From Chara braunii (Eukaryota > Streptophyta > Charophyceae > Charales > Characeae), in NCBI GenBank assembly GCA_003427395.1, contig BFEA01000024.1:458984-483584 (forward strand): 24,601 nt of DNA, written 5' to 3'. The notes beneath the pieces are model-generated. The model saw only the letters and a program-made list of their open reading frames with translations. It had not been told where the DNA came from and did no database searches. The translations under genes were made by a program, and so were the position numbers. Shown in pieces: positions 10,365-19,465 of the stretch (its first letter is position 1; every line of letters starts with the position of its first letter).

Positions 10365-10690
10365 GGGTACCGGCTAGGGGGAGTTCTTATCAGATGCGAT
10401 TGGCGTTGGGTAGCTTAGGCTGTCTGGTGGGTACCGGCTGATGAGGGCGAACTCTGGCGCGATTGACGTTGGGTAGTGTTGGTTCATCTCCTTGACGATG
10501 GAGACTGAAATTCTTGTGGGGCCAAGGAATTTCAGGATGATGATGGTGCTCGACCCCTGCTGAGACGAGGCCCTCTTGAGTTCCTTACGAAGACGGAGTT
10601 TGGGAGGACAAATGAGATTTGGATTGAAGACGTTGGTGGTGGATGCGATTGGCGTCGAGTATCTCGGCGAGTACCGGCCACTGACCGCTA
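10365..10690. repeat. Degenerate tandem repeats with GTACCGGC and GCGATTGRCGT
   Basis: GGGTACCGGCT occurs at about 10365 and 10430, with GTACCGGCC at about 10672. GCGATTGGCGTTGGGTAG-like sequence occurs at about 10396, 10458 and 10643. The first two units lie about 65 bp apart and the third is about 185 bp further on. Both strands have open frames through here, but the repeats explain them. Confidence 0.55.
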
Positions 10691-10814
10691 ACTCCACCTG
10701 GATCAGCTTGAGGTTCTTCCTTTCGATGATGAAGGCAGAATTGTTCTGCTTGTCTATTTCAGAGGTTACGTGTTTTTCTAAATTTGACCCATCCTGTTTT
10801 TTGCTGACATAGCA

Positions 10815-10900
10815 TAATCCTTTTCATTTCATGACCATCAAAGGACGTTCCCTGCTCACTTAATCCCCCAAATTGTAGGGTAATCAATGCTGGCAGGGGG
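10815..10900 (-). repeat. Inverted relative of the Penelope-like element's target repeat
   Basis: Reverse-complemented, this stretch reads CCCCCTGCCAGCATTGATTA and continues with GGGGGATTAAGTGAGCAGGG and CCTTTGATG. The DNA right of the Penelope-like element (17062-17140) reads TGCCAGCATTGATTGCCCC, then GGGGATTAACTGAACAGGG and CCTTTGATG. This is therefore an uninterrupted copy of the sequence the element inserted into. The stretch ends at the 30-base N gap. Confidence 0.8.
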
Positions 10901-10930
10901 NNNNNNNNNNNNNNNNNNNNNNNNNNNNNN
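10901..10930. other. Assembly gap (30 N)
   Basis: Thirty Ns are followed by an A-rich tract (10931-10968). True length is unknown. The gap cuts the target-repeat copy at 10815-10900. Confidence 0.95.
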
Positions 10931-11209
10931 AAAAAAAAAAAAAAGGGAAAAAAAAGAAAAAAAAAAATTGTGCCTGCTCCAATTGGCTCTCTTCATATGT
11001 TTTTCCCTCTCCTTCTTCTGATGCATGTGGTGATCACGGGCTTGTTGGACCATTCACTTCGCATGGGATTGATTCTTGGATGCATGATGGTCATTGTCGG
11101 GGTCTTACTCCTGAAGTAGTGAAGATCCGAGTGCTCTGCACTTGATTTTCCTCTCTTGACCTTGGCACAGGGAAGAAAATTGGCCGTGGGAAAAAGAGGC
11201 TCCAGCTTC

Positions 11210-11534
11210 TTTTTTTTTTTTTTTTTTTTTGAGATACCGGAGCCATTACCCGACTTTGGCTAAGAAGAAATCGAACTACTTAGAAAACTTACCCCGACAA
11301 ACTTCAGAAATAGGCAAAGTTCAGAAAACGACTCAGAACCCCCCATCAATCCCTTTTACCTCACTCCGGTAAGACTTACTGCAGCAGAGTCACCATCTGC
11401 ATTGTTGCTTTACCCTATTTCCATCCTACGAGCTAGCCCCCTCACTAGTAGGACGCTTGATATCCAACCATCTACTTCTCCCACTCACCTCTTTTTAAGA
11501 AAAATTAAGAAGGTCTCCCCTTGCCAGCATTGAT
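11210..11534 (-). repeat. Poly(A)-ended part of the interrupted target repeat
   Basis: A run of about 21 T at 11210-11230 reads as a poly(A) tail on the minus strand. The DNA between it and the Penelope-like element would then be the 3' end of a retroposed sequence whose other half continues from 17062. No coding frame is recognisable. Only the junction sequence around TGCCAGCATTGAT can be compared with the 10815-10900 copy, because that copy stops at the N gap. Confidence 0.5.
11522..11534. repeat. Target-site duplication, left copy
   Basis: TGCCAGCATTGAT, 13 bp, is directly repeated at 17062-17074, immediately outside the two ends of the Penelope-like element. The uninterrupted inverted copy near 10882-10896 has this sequence only once, which supports a duplication made on insertion. 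Confidence 0.87.
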
Positions 11535-12371
11535 AGTGTGCTCACGCTGAATCGCGGCCTAAGACTGCAGACCTATCTCGGGGAAATTTTCCGGAAGGTC
11601 CTATTCAGATTTGTCCGTACCTGTTGCCCCGAATGGGGCCCAGTAGTGCTAGGCCTTCATTTGAATGATTAGGGAAGGTTAGGATCAAAGTTGTCGGTAG
11701 TTGTCGGAGCCGCGGGGTTGTAGGCCCGACGTGTCCCGCCCTGACGTTTTGGCCCCTCTGGTCCTCTATTTTCGTTTTTGTTTTTTGTTGTTTTTGATTT
11801 GTTTTTGTTGTGTGATTTGCCTTTGACCTTTCGTCTGTTCGGTCGGCCTCGAGTACGTCCACTAAGGTTTTTGAACTATTAATAGTTAGGGAACGATAGA
11901 GTAGTCCTTTTTCAGCGAACTCAGTTTATGCCATCGATATTGACGTTTTTGCGCCAAATCGAAAGCAGCAAGGTTGAAGGAGTGAATGACGGAGAATTTG
12001 GTGATGGGCTGCGAACTCAGTTTCTGCTATCGATATTGACGCTTCTGCGCCAAATCGATAGCAACAAGGTTGAAGGAATGAATGGCGGACCATAGGGTGT
12101 GTGGCCAGAGGAAGGAATTTGGTGATGGGCGGCGAACTCAGTTTCTGCCATCGATATTGACGCTTCTGCGCCAAATCGACAGCAGCAAGGTTGAAGGAGT
12201 GAATGGCGGACCATAGGGTGTGTGGCCAGAGGAAGGAATTTGGTGATGGGCTGTTGTTCAAATTTTTTCAATTTTATCATCACTTGAGCTTGCTATGAAC
12301 TACTCTGTGCTTTCAGCATTCATGTGTGTGTGAACAATCTCGCTGCAGCGCTCTGCATCGATTCCAATATC
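11535..12371 (+). repeat. Left pseudo-LTR of the Penelope-like element
   Basis: It is homologous along its length to 16249-17061. It starts AGTGTGCTCACGCTGAATCG and ends at GATTCCAATATCT. In the first ~200 bases the two copies differ at roughly one position in 15-20, so they are not freshly made. It contains the remains of the RT C-terminal coding sequence (to about 11670), a T-rich stretch, three tandem modules (11917-12253), and an A/T-rich segment before the ORF. By position it would hold the promoter for the full-length RNA. Confidence 0.9.
11917..12253. repeat. Three tandem modules (96, 121 and ~120 bp) in the left pseudo-LTR
   Basis: Modules start at 11917, 12013 and 12134 with GAACTCAGTTTMTGCYATCG and end in AATTTGGTGATGGGC. 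The first lacks a 25-bp block containing CCATAGGGTGTGTGGCCAGA that the other two carry. Open minus-strand frames across the array are by-products of the repetition. Confidence 0.92.
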
Positions 12372-12536
12372 TACCAAATATCGAGCACTATAACCAGCCA
12401 AGGGAAGTTACTTGGAGTTTGGTGTTAGTGATTGTTGGAACTATAACTTCGTGATTTTGAAAGGTGATGTGAGGCGTGCAAGGTACCTGTGCGAGAATGG
12501 AGACGTGCTAGAGAGGGATCAAGTTAACAGTCCAAG

Positions 12537-13513
12537 ATGAGCTATCGGAGGGAAGAACCGTGGGGGAGAAGGGATAAGCATCGAGGTTATGAGAGCGGAG
12601 GATGGGATAGCGGGAGTGAAGGAAGAAGGGATAGAAGGTGGGATGAACGACGTGATAGGAGATATGAAGAAAGACGAGGAGGATCTTTTGATGACTACGG
12701 GAGGAGAAGTTACAGCGATGGCGGGAATACAAGACAAGTCAAGTGTTATGAATGTGGGGAATTCGGCCACTATAAAAGTCAGTGTCCCCGACTACAGCGC
12801 CGAGGAGGAGGAGTCGTAACGTTGAGTAGAGAGCTGGAAGACTCACTGGCTTTCGTGGGACGTATGGCGAAACAGTTGCTGGATCAACAAAGGGAGACCG
12901 AGGAAGCAAAAAGAGAAGCGGAGGATAAGAAAAAATGTGAGGAAGATGAGAGGGCAGCAAAAGAGGAGGCTGCGAGGATTGAAATGGATAGGAAATGTGC
13001 GAAGGAAGAGAAGGAGCAAAAGAGGCAATGGGCAATAAAGAAGATCCTTGCACAACAAAGAGAGGAGTATGAAGAGAGGTTGGCGCAGATCGTGGGCTCA
13101 GGGTTGAAAGGAGCGACGATCGGAAGTAAGAAGAAGAAGAAAGAGGTGGCGCCTGCACTATCGTCGGGATCCGAAGAGGATGAAGGAGAGGAGGAAACTA
13201 CACCTCTTAAATGGAGGAGGGTCAAGACCCATGGGAAGGAGTTCCAATGGGGGACAAGTATGCTACCGAAGCAGCTTTTCGGAAAGCTGTCAGGAAGACT
13301 CTGGGGTCTTTCTATCCAGATACGCTAAAGGCTATGTGTAAAGGAGCTGGGCTGCCTTTTTATGGCGTGAATGACGCTGTTGACGTCCTTGCAGAGTTAC
13401 GAGTGACCTACTGTTACAGAAAGAAGGGTGCAGGTTCGACGTCATCTAAAGGAACGGAAGATGAGCAGATGAGGGGGGAGATTCAAGATCCCCAGGTTGA
13501 ATCAGACGTCTAA
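12537..13513 (+). pseudogene. Retroelement ORF1: CCHC zinc-knuckle protein, frameshifted
   Basis: The frame starts at ATG 12537. Residues 1-66 are rich in Arg, Asp, Gly and Tyr, like an RNA-binding low-complexity region. A zinc knuckle CYECGEFGHYKSQC (C-x2-C-x4-H-x4-C) spans about residues 70-83. A long charged Glu/Lys/Arg segment (about 115-175) is a predicted coiled coil, followed by KKKKK and an acidic patch. The frame then ends at 13328 in a low-quality tail, while another frame, open from 13211 to 13513, continues with DKYATEAAFRKAVRKTLGSF and KGAGLPFYGVNDAVDVLAEL. A single indel between about 13211 and 13260 explains this. The predicted role is binding element RNA, as for Gag-like ORF1 proteins. 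No retroviral capsid motif is seen. Confidence 0.8.
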
Positions 13514-16386
13514 TTTAGAATCATGGAAGCTTCTTTTGGAATTCTTTGAGTGTCGTCTTTGGTGTAAGCTGAATGTAAAGACAAGGGGCCTAGTCGCTTT
13601 AGTGGAGAAAATTCTGAGGAATGCGTTGCTGCTGTTAATTCTTGAGAATGAAATTATGTGGGGAAGATTCGGAAGAAAATACGTTGAAAGCATTTGGGAT
13701 GTTTTTGAAAATAATCACGAAAGTTGGGACGACATGAGGTCTTGTGTGTATGCTCTGATTAACCCGTGGTGTAAGGCAGTGTACGTTGGAAAGACAGAGA
13801 GATCTTTGAAAGATAGGTGGTCGGAGCACATAGGGAGAGCAAGGACGGTCCAAGGTGGACGAAAAAATAAGTTGTATAAGTGGTTACGGAAGTGGGGTTG
13901 GGAGTCCTACGTGGCAGTCCCAGTAGTGGTCGTGGAGAAAGGTGATTTGAACGGCCTGAAAAAGGCGTTTATTAGGCGATGGTGCCCGACCCTAAACGCG
14001 ACTGGATGGAACGGCGGAAAAAACAAGGGGAAAGGAAGGAGGAGAGGGAGAAGGGAGAGAAAGACGAAGAGCGGTGGTAAATGCTACGATAATGAAAAAG
14101 TGGTGCATTTCCAGGTGACTAACGAGGAGAGTAAAGGAAGGCTGACCGAGGTAATTGAATCTCTAAAGGGAAAGAAATCCAGAGAATTGAAATCAAGTGG
14201 GGGTAGAATCTGGATCGAGGACTGGAGCGTGGTGAGAAGGAGATTTGGTGAGTCTGAGGTGATTATCAAAGGGGAGAGGCGGAGATTGAAGCAAGTTAAA
14301 AGTGAATTGGAAAGCTCGTGTTCCCTGCAGATCACCAAGATTCGGGAAAGGCGTCCAGGGGATCCGAAGCTGCTGAAGCTGTTGCATCAGATTCTGCGGG
14401 CTCCCTGGTCAAAGAAGAAATTGGAGCTACTCACACTCGAAGAATTGGCGAACCTATTCTGCTGTATCAATAGCTTCTCCAGAAAGAGCACTAGGAATAC
14501 CCTGAAGAATATTGTTGATGGGACGGTCCGAAGGAGGTTTAATGTTAGTCTGCGGCGAAGGTTGGCTGTAGGAGTTAGATACGATGAAAGAGTGTCAAAA
14601 GCAAAGATTCGTGAAAGGCTGGTGAGTAAGATCTGCACACTGTCCGACTCGGCGATAGTCTCGAAGCTACGATGTCAGAAGCTCCGTCTCGTCTGGAGAA
14701 GGAACCAGACAGTCAGAGACCTTCTCCATAACCATAGGCGGGTAAGCCGCCAAATGGGAACGGTCTGCAGGTGCGCAGACCTGAACCTCCCGAGGCAGGG
14801 AGGACACGTAGTCTTCCGACTAGGAGGCCGAAGTGACGTCGATGAAAGGATACGGAACTCCAAGAACGTAGTGTGGGCCTTTGACTGCGGGAGAGATGAA
14901 GTACGATTATGCAAAGAATTGAACAATGAGATGTTAAAGGCAGGATTGGAGGTGTCGTGGTCGTTTCAAGAAGCGAGGGAATGTACCAGGAAAACGAAGA
15001 AGGAAGGTGATGGGCTGATAGATCGTATAGATGAAGTAAAAAGAAGATGGGAGGGGTTAGTCTTCTGCCCGTTGGACAAAAATCCGGCAGAGACACTGGT
15101 TATGTGCCCAATCAAGTACGAAGAAGGTATGAAAGGGATGTTCTGGGAAAACAAAGCCTTCGACGTCGTATGGAGGAGTGAGGAAGAGGTGATGGCAAGA
15201 GGCAAAAGGGAGTATGAGAAGAAAGGACTAAACTCTCTCGCGAAATGGGATAACCAAGGGGACTGGGGGAAAGCCTATGTGCTTCCAAAGAATAAGGATT
15301 CAGCGAAGTTTCGACCGATTTCTCCGTCCTTCTCTGAGCCTGCAAAGATGGCTAACCGGCGAGTGGCGAAGGCGCTGAACTTCCTTCTGTTTTCCCTGTC
15401 GAAGAATGATCATTTCAACCTGAAGTCGACAGACCTGCTGAAGACAAAACTGGAGGAAGTATGCAGATGGGCGGAAAGAAAGAAGAATGGGGAGCTAATA
15501 GGTGCAGCCTACGACATCAAAGAGATGTTCAGTAAGCTGCCCCATGAGTCGATACGGGAGGCAATTGAATGGATTTTAAGTAGGTACGAAGAGGAAGGGA
15601 AGAATTGGGTCTTAGTTCGGGCGAGGGGAAAAGGTGCGACGTTTGGAAAGAAGAAGGGGGAGGATGGTTGGCTGAGAGTGAGCTTTGATCTAATTAGAGC
15701 AATGATCGAGTTCAACCTCGATAATACCTATCTGTGAGCTTCTGGAAGGCTTATTCGACAGAAGGAGGGCATCCCGATGGGAAAATCGAGTAGCCCCCCG
15801 ATTGCTTGCATTTTGTGTGCCTTTTGTGAATCGAAATTTCTGAAAAAATTGGGAAAGGACTCGAAACTGGTGAAAGGGATTAGATTAGTTGATGACGTTT
15901 CCTTATTTGTTTGGGACGCATGGTCGAAGGACAAGAAGTGAAAGGGTAAAGAGATAAGGAAGGTTTTTGAAGAATCTTACGATTCTAATCTCACCTTGAA
16001 ACGGACTGATGAAGGAAGGAAGGAGTGGGATTTTTTGGGGTTGTCGGGTTTGGATAGATGGGCCGCGTGTGGAGTGTTGACATCGTGCAAAAAATTTCAG
16101 AGAAATTTGGGAGAAGAGCGAAAGACTGAGTTACAGGTGCTTTCAAGACTATAACTCATACACCTGTGCACGAAAAAAGAGAACTTTGATTAATGGGATG
16201 CTGCACAAGATCAAGCAAACCACCATGTCTGTGGAAAGAGTGGGTGAAAGTGTGCTCAAGCTGAATCGCGGCCTAAGACTGCAGGCCTATCCCAGGGAAA
16301 ATTTTCGGAAGGTCCTATTCAAATTTGTCCGTACCTGTTGCCCCGAATGGGGCCTGGTAGTGCAAGGCCTTCATTTGAATGATTAG
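13497..16386 (+). pseudogene. GIY-YIG endonuclease plus reverse transcriptase, broken by stops
   Basis: The first 746 codons are open to TGA 15735. The frame begins at a TTG overlapping the end of ORF1; the first ATG is at 13656. A GIY-YIG domain (about residues 83-172) shows CVYALI, VYVGKT, DRWSEH and FIRRWCPTLN; the usual catalytic Glu before the last motif appears to be Lys. After a basic linker comes VCRCADLNLP, the CxC motif (about 425-428). RT motifs follow: FCPLDKN, KFRPISPSFSEPAKM (about 607) and AAYDIKEMF with the first catalytic Asp (about 674). Past the stop, in the same frame, are RQKEGIPMGKSSSPPIA and RLVDDVSLF with the Asp pair, then TGA near 15940 and TAA near 16152. The C-terminus continues in another frame at 16186-16386 (LINGMLHKIKQTTMSVERVG). 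The RT would prime on nicked chromosomal DNA, as in telomerase relatives. Confidence 0.9.
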
Positions 16387-17061
16387 GGAAGGTTAGGATC
16401 AAAGTTGTCGGTAGTTGTCGGAGCCGCAGGGTTGTAGGCCCGACGTGTCCTGCCCTGACGTTTTGGCCCCTCTGGTCCTCTGTTTTCGTTTTTGTTTTTC
16501 GTTGTTTTTTATTTGTTTTTGTTATGTGATTTGCCTTTGACCTTTCGTCCGTTTCGGTCGGCCTCGAGTACGTCCACGAAGGTTTTTGAACTATTAATAG
16601 TTAGGGAACGATAGAGTAGTCCTTTTTCAGCGAACTCAGTTTATGCCATCGATATTGACGCTTCTGTGCCAAATCGACATCAACAAGGTTGAAGGAGTGA
16701 ATGGCGGAGAATTTGGTGATGGGCTGCGAACTCAGTTTCTGCCATCAATATTGACGCTTCTGCGCCAAATCGACAGCAGCAAGGTTGAAGGAGTGAATGG
16801 CGGACCATAGGGTGTGTGGCCAGAGGAAGGAATTTGGTGATGNATATTGACGCTTCTGCGCCAAATCGACAGCAGCAAGGTTGAAGGAGTGAATGGCGGA
16901 CCATAGGGTGTGTGGCCAGAGGAAGGAATTTGGTGATGGGCTGTTGTTCAAATTTTTTCAATTTTATCATCACTTGAGCTTGCTGTGAACTACTCTGTGC
17001 TTTCAGCGTTCATGTGTGTGTGAACAATCTCGCTGCAGCGCTCTGCATCGATTCCAATATC
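16249..17061 (+). repeat. Right pseudo-LTR of the Penelope-like element
   Basis: This is the direct copy of 11535-12371. Its first ~138 bases encode the end of the RT (stop at 16384-16386), showing that the repeat overlaps coding sequence. Three tandem modules occur at 16632, 16728 and about 16844. The third has lost about its first 25 bases at a single N (16843), probably an assembly join within the repeat. The end, GATTCCAATATC, abuts the right target-site duplication. Confidence 0.9.
16632..16945. repeat. Tandem modules in the right pseudo-LTR, with an N join
   Basis: The 96-bp first module again lacks the 25-bp block that the later two contain, exactly as in the left copy. The module pattern was therefore inherited and did not arise independently. 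The N at 16843 replaces the start of module three. Confidence 0.9.
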
Positions 17062-17074
17062 TGCCAGCATTGAT
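17062..17074. repeat. Target-site duplication, right copy
   Basis: TGCCAGCATTGAT, identical to 11522-11534. Confidence 0.87.
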
Positions 17075-18613
17075 TGCCCCGGAAACCAGGGGATTAACTG
17101 AACAGGGACGCCCTTTGATGATATGTCAAATTTGGAAAGGTCCTACAAATGCTAAAAAACCCTCGGAATCCTTAGCAAACCCTTCTAAAGCTCTCCAACA
17201 CTGTCTTATTCCCTGCCGAGCTCTTCCAGTCCTCACACCCCCACAACCTGCTGGGTTACAGGGTGACGCGACTCGCCCCAGCTCCAACCAGCGTCGTCCC
17301 AGCAGCAACCCTTGGTTGTCCGGTGGAATGCCCACCCCAAAGCGTCCCCAGATCTCTCTACCAGGCCTCACGCTCCTGCATCAGCAATCAGCAGGTTACA
17401 GGGCATCACCCAATCACTGGCCAGCGTCGTTCTGGGATCGAACAGCCGCGGATCACTGAATCTAACAGCATCGAAGCCACCTAAGACAAGTTGCTAGGAG
17501 TCCCCAGAGTCCTCAAACATTCTTAAGACCACCAAGCAACGTTTTGGAAATTCGAAAAAATTATCTTCTTGAAGTCTAATAACAACTACCTATGACAGTG
17601 TTCAAAAAGCAAAAGAAAAAGGGACACAAGCTAGAACCACTAACCATCCATCTCCTCCCCTCTCCACAGACGAAGAAAACCCGCCCAAGCTTTCAATCCT
17701 CGGGCCAGAAATCATCAGATCTCATACCCCCCTTGTTAAGGTTACAAGCAACACTACCTACCCCAGTACCGACCTGACTGTTTCTGACCGGCAGAAAGTG
17801 CCTTCCTCCCTCGACAGCTTCCTTAACTGTAAGGCCCCTTAAAGGTTACAGGGTCACCGCCCCAGCTACAGCTTCGTTGAACGGGATGGTTATGCCTTCC
17901 ACCCTCGGCATAACTCCAATGGCCTCAAGCTTCCCCCTGGTCACAGAGCTATGCTCCAGCACCGGCCAATGTCGTCCCACCCCGCCCCCTTCTAGTAGAC
18001 CTACTACCTTGAACAATGAATCCTTCCTCTGCCTGAGCCCACCACAACCCTTCAAACCCTAATTCTAGCCTTCCCCTTCCTCTTACCATACACTAAACAT
18101 AGGCAATTGTAAAACCAATTTCTTTTTTTTTTAAGAAATGTCTAAGACTATCACGAAAAGAACGAAAGAGAACACAAAATACACAGCACAAGAGAAAAAA
18201 GAAGGGCAAGCGGTCAGAACAGACCAGGACCTGCTAAGCAAAAGAAAGGAAGGTGGAGGCCGTCAGTCCTCGTACAAAAACGCGGCGGATCTCAGACCCC
18301 CTCGTGCTAGGGTGACAGGGTGCCACCGCTACCCCAGAACCGATCCACCTTGTTCTCACGGAAAGAAGTGTCTTCCACCCTCGACTTCTCCTCAAAAGTC
18401 ACAAAGCCCCACAGCTACAGGGGAGACCCCCGGCAATGACTTCGTCGAACCCACTGGTTCTCTCAACTTTTCTCAAAAAAGATCCTTGTTGAAACTGTAA
18501 ATGTCCCTATGGGACGCTGGACCCAGTTTCCTTTTTTTTTTTTTTTTTTTGGNGGACCCGGTTTCCAGCATGTGCTGTGAAAAAAAAAAAAAAAAAAAGA
18601 ACCACCAAAAAAA

Positions 18614-18650
18614 CTCACACACCTGCCTGAAATCAAAAGCAAAGCAAACT
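18614..18650. repeat. Dispersed repeat, copy B
   Basis: It begins CTCACACACCTGCCTGAAAT and matches 8968-9004 with one or two differences in ~36 bases. Confidence 0.7.
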
Positions 18651-19224
18651 CAACCATGAAAAGACAACACACACACACACCTTGAGTCAGGACAGACAAA
18701 ACACTTCCATGCCACCCCAATACTCACTAGGCAAGGTCCTCAAATTGGCTGACGGGCCCTTGGCAAAAAAAAAAAAAACAGAAAACATCTAGATGGCCAA
18801 GGCGCGCCCCTAGGACATGCCCAGGCTCATGGCCCTGTGTTGGAGGCCCCAGGCATGTTCAGACCTGACACTATTTTTTATGGCGATTCGAGAGGGACTA
18901 CTATTATTCAACTAAAGTATAGGGGCGTACACCCCGTTTCTCCTTCCCCTGGTCCTTAATTTGTCTCTATCTCCCCTCCATCTCTCTTGCGTGGATTCTC
19001 CCCATGCGTGCATTGTGCAAGAGGGATCATTCTTCTGTGCATGAACCCTCCTTGCACCCCATTGAGATGATGTGAGGTGTGTTCAGTCTTGATTTTAATA
19101 CTTCTGTTGTGTTTTGTCTTCTGCTGCATAGTTTGCATAGGTATATGAGTCTTTCTTCATGTTAATGATCCCTGGATCTGCTCATTGCCTATCTGATGAT
19201 AGGCATACAGCACATCGTGGAGGC

Positions 19225-19465
19225 ACAGTATATAGTCTATATAGTTGGTCTACATATACACATGGTCTATGCATAGTATATAGTCTACACATGGTCTATA
19301 TATGGTCTACACATGCCTATACATACTCCCCACATAGTCCATATATGGTCTACACATGCCTATACATACTTTATACTTAGTGTATGCATAGTCTGTAGTC
19401 TATAAATAAACTATACTTTGTCTAAATATTGACTATAGTCTATACTCTGTATGCTGCAAAGAACT
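19225..19465. repeat. TATAGTC / ACATGGTCTA degenerate minisatellite
   Basis: Units such as TATAGTCTACACATGGTC and ATGGTCTACACATGCCTATA recur many times at irregular spacing; two longer units (CTACACATGCCTATACATAC) lie about 53 bp apart. It has no coding value. Confidence 0.8.

Larger units (their letters stand above)
11535..17061 (+). mobile_element. Penelope-like retroelement, Chlamys type (N-terminal GIY-YIG)
   Basis: This 5.5-kb element is bounded by a 13-bp target-site duplication. It has two direct repeats in pseudo-LTR layout (11535-12371 and 16249-17061), a zinc-knuckle ORF (12537-13513) and a long ORF (13497-16386) with a GIY-YIG endonuclease ahead of a CxC motif and a reverse transcriptase. 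Canonical Penelope-like elements carry GIY-YIG at the C-terminus. The permuted order with a CxC linker defines the Naiad/Chlamys group, of which Chlamys is the green-lineage branch. The left pseudo-LTR starts inside what in the right copy is the 3' coding end, so the unit is a 5'-truncated copy in tandem with a fuller one, as is usual for the class. This copy is inactive because of a frameshift and stops. Confidence 0.9.
17062..19180. other. Target-repeat continuation and unassigned repeats, no gene seen
   Basis: From 17062 to about 17145 the DNA matches the inverted copy at 10815-10900. Further right there are recurring short motifs around GGTTACAGGGTSACCGC (17253, 17393, 17844, and a weaker one at 18310), each followed by CCAGC-rich sequence. 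An A/T spacer with T-runs lies at 18110-18135 and a T-run/A-run pair around 18531-18598. Frames such as 17016-17459 and 18138-18500 have no recognisable motif and lie over these repeats. The short dispersed repeat copy B is at 18614-18650. Confidence 0.5.

Noticed and set aside
10438-10470. CTGATGAGGGCGAACTC as another hammerhead core
   Set aside because: No GAAA, no stem II pairing and no NUH site with a stem I.
11926-12283. Overlapping minus-strand frames over the pseudo-LTR modules
   Set aside because: They are produced by tandem repetition of a module without stops, and occur in two frames at once.
11517-12371. Hammerhead motif in the Penelope-like pseudo-LTR
   Set aside because: No CUGANGA...GAAA pair is present, which agrees with reports that N-terminal-endonuclease Penelope-like elements lack canonical hammerheads.
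19225-19465. CRISPR-like array
   Set aside because: Units are irregular in length and spacing with no constant repeat or unique spacers; it is a minisatellite in eukaryotic DNA.
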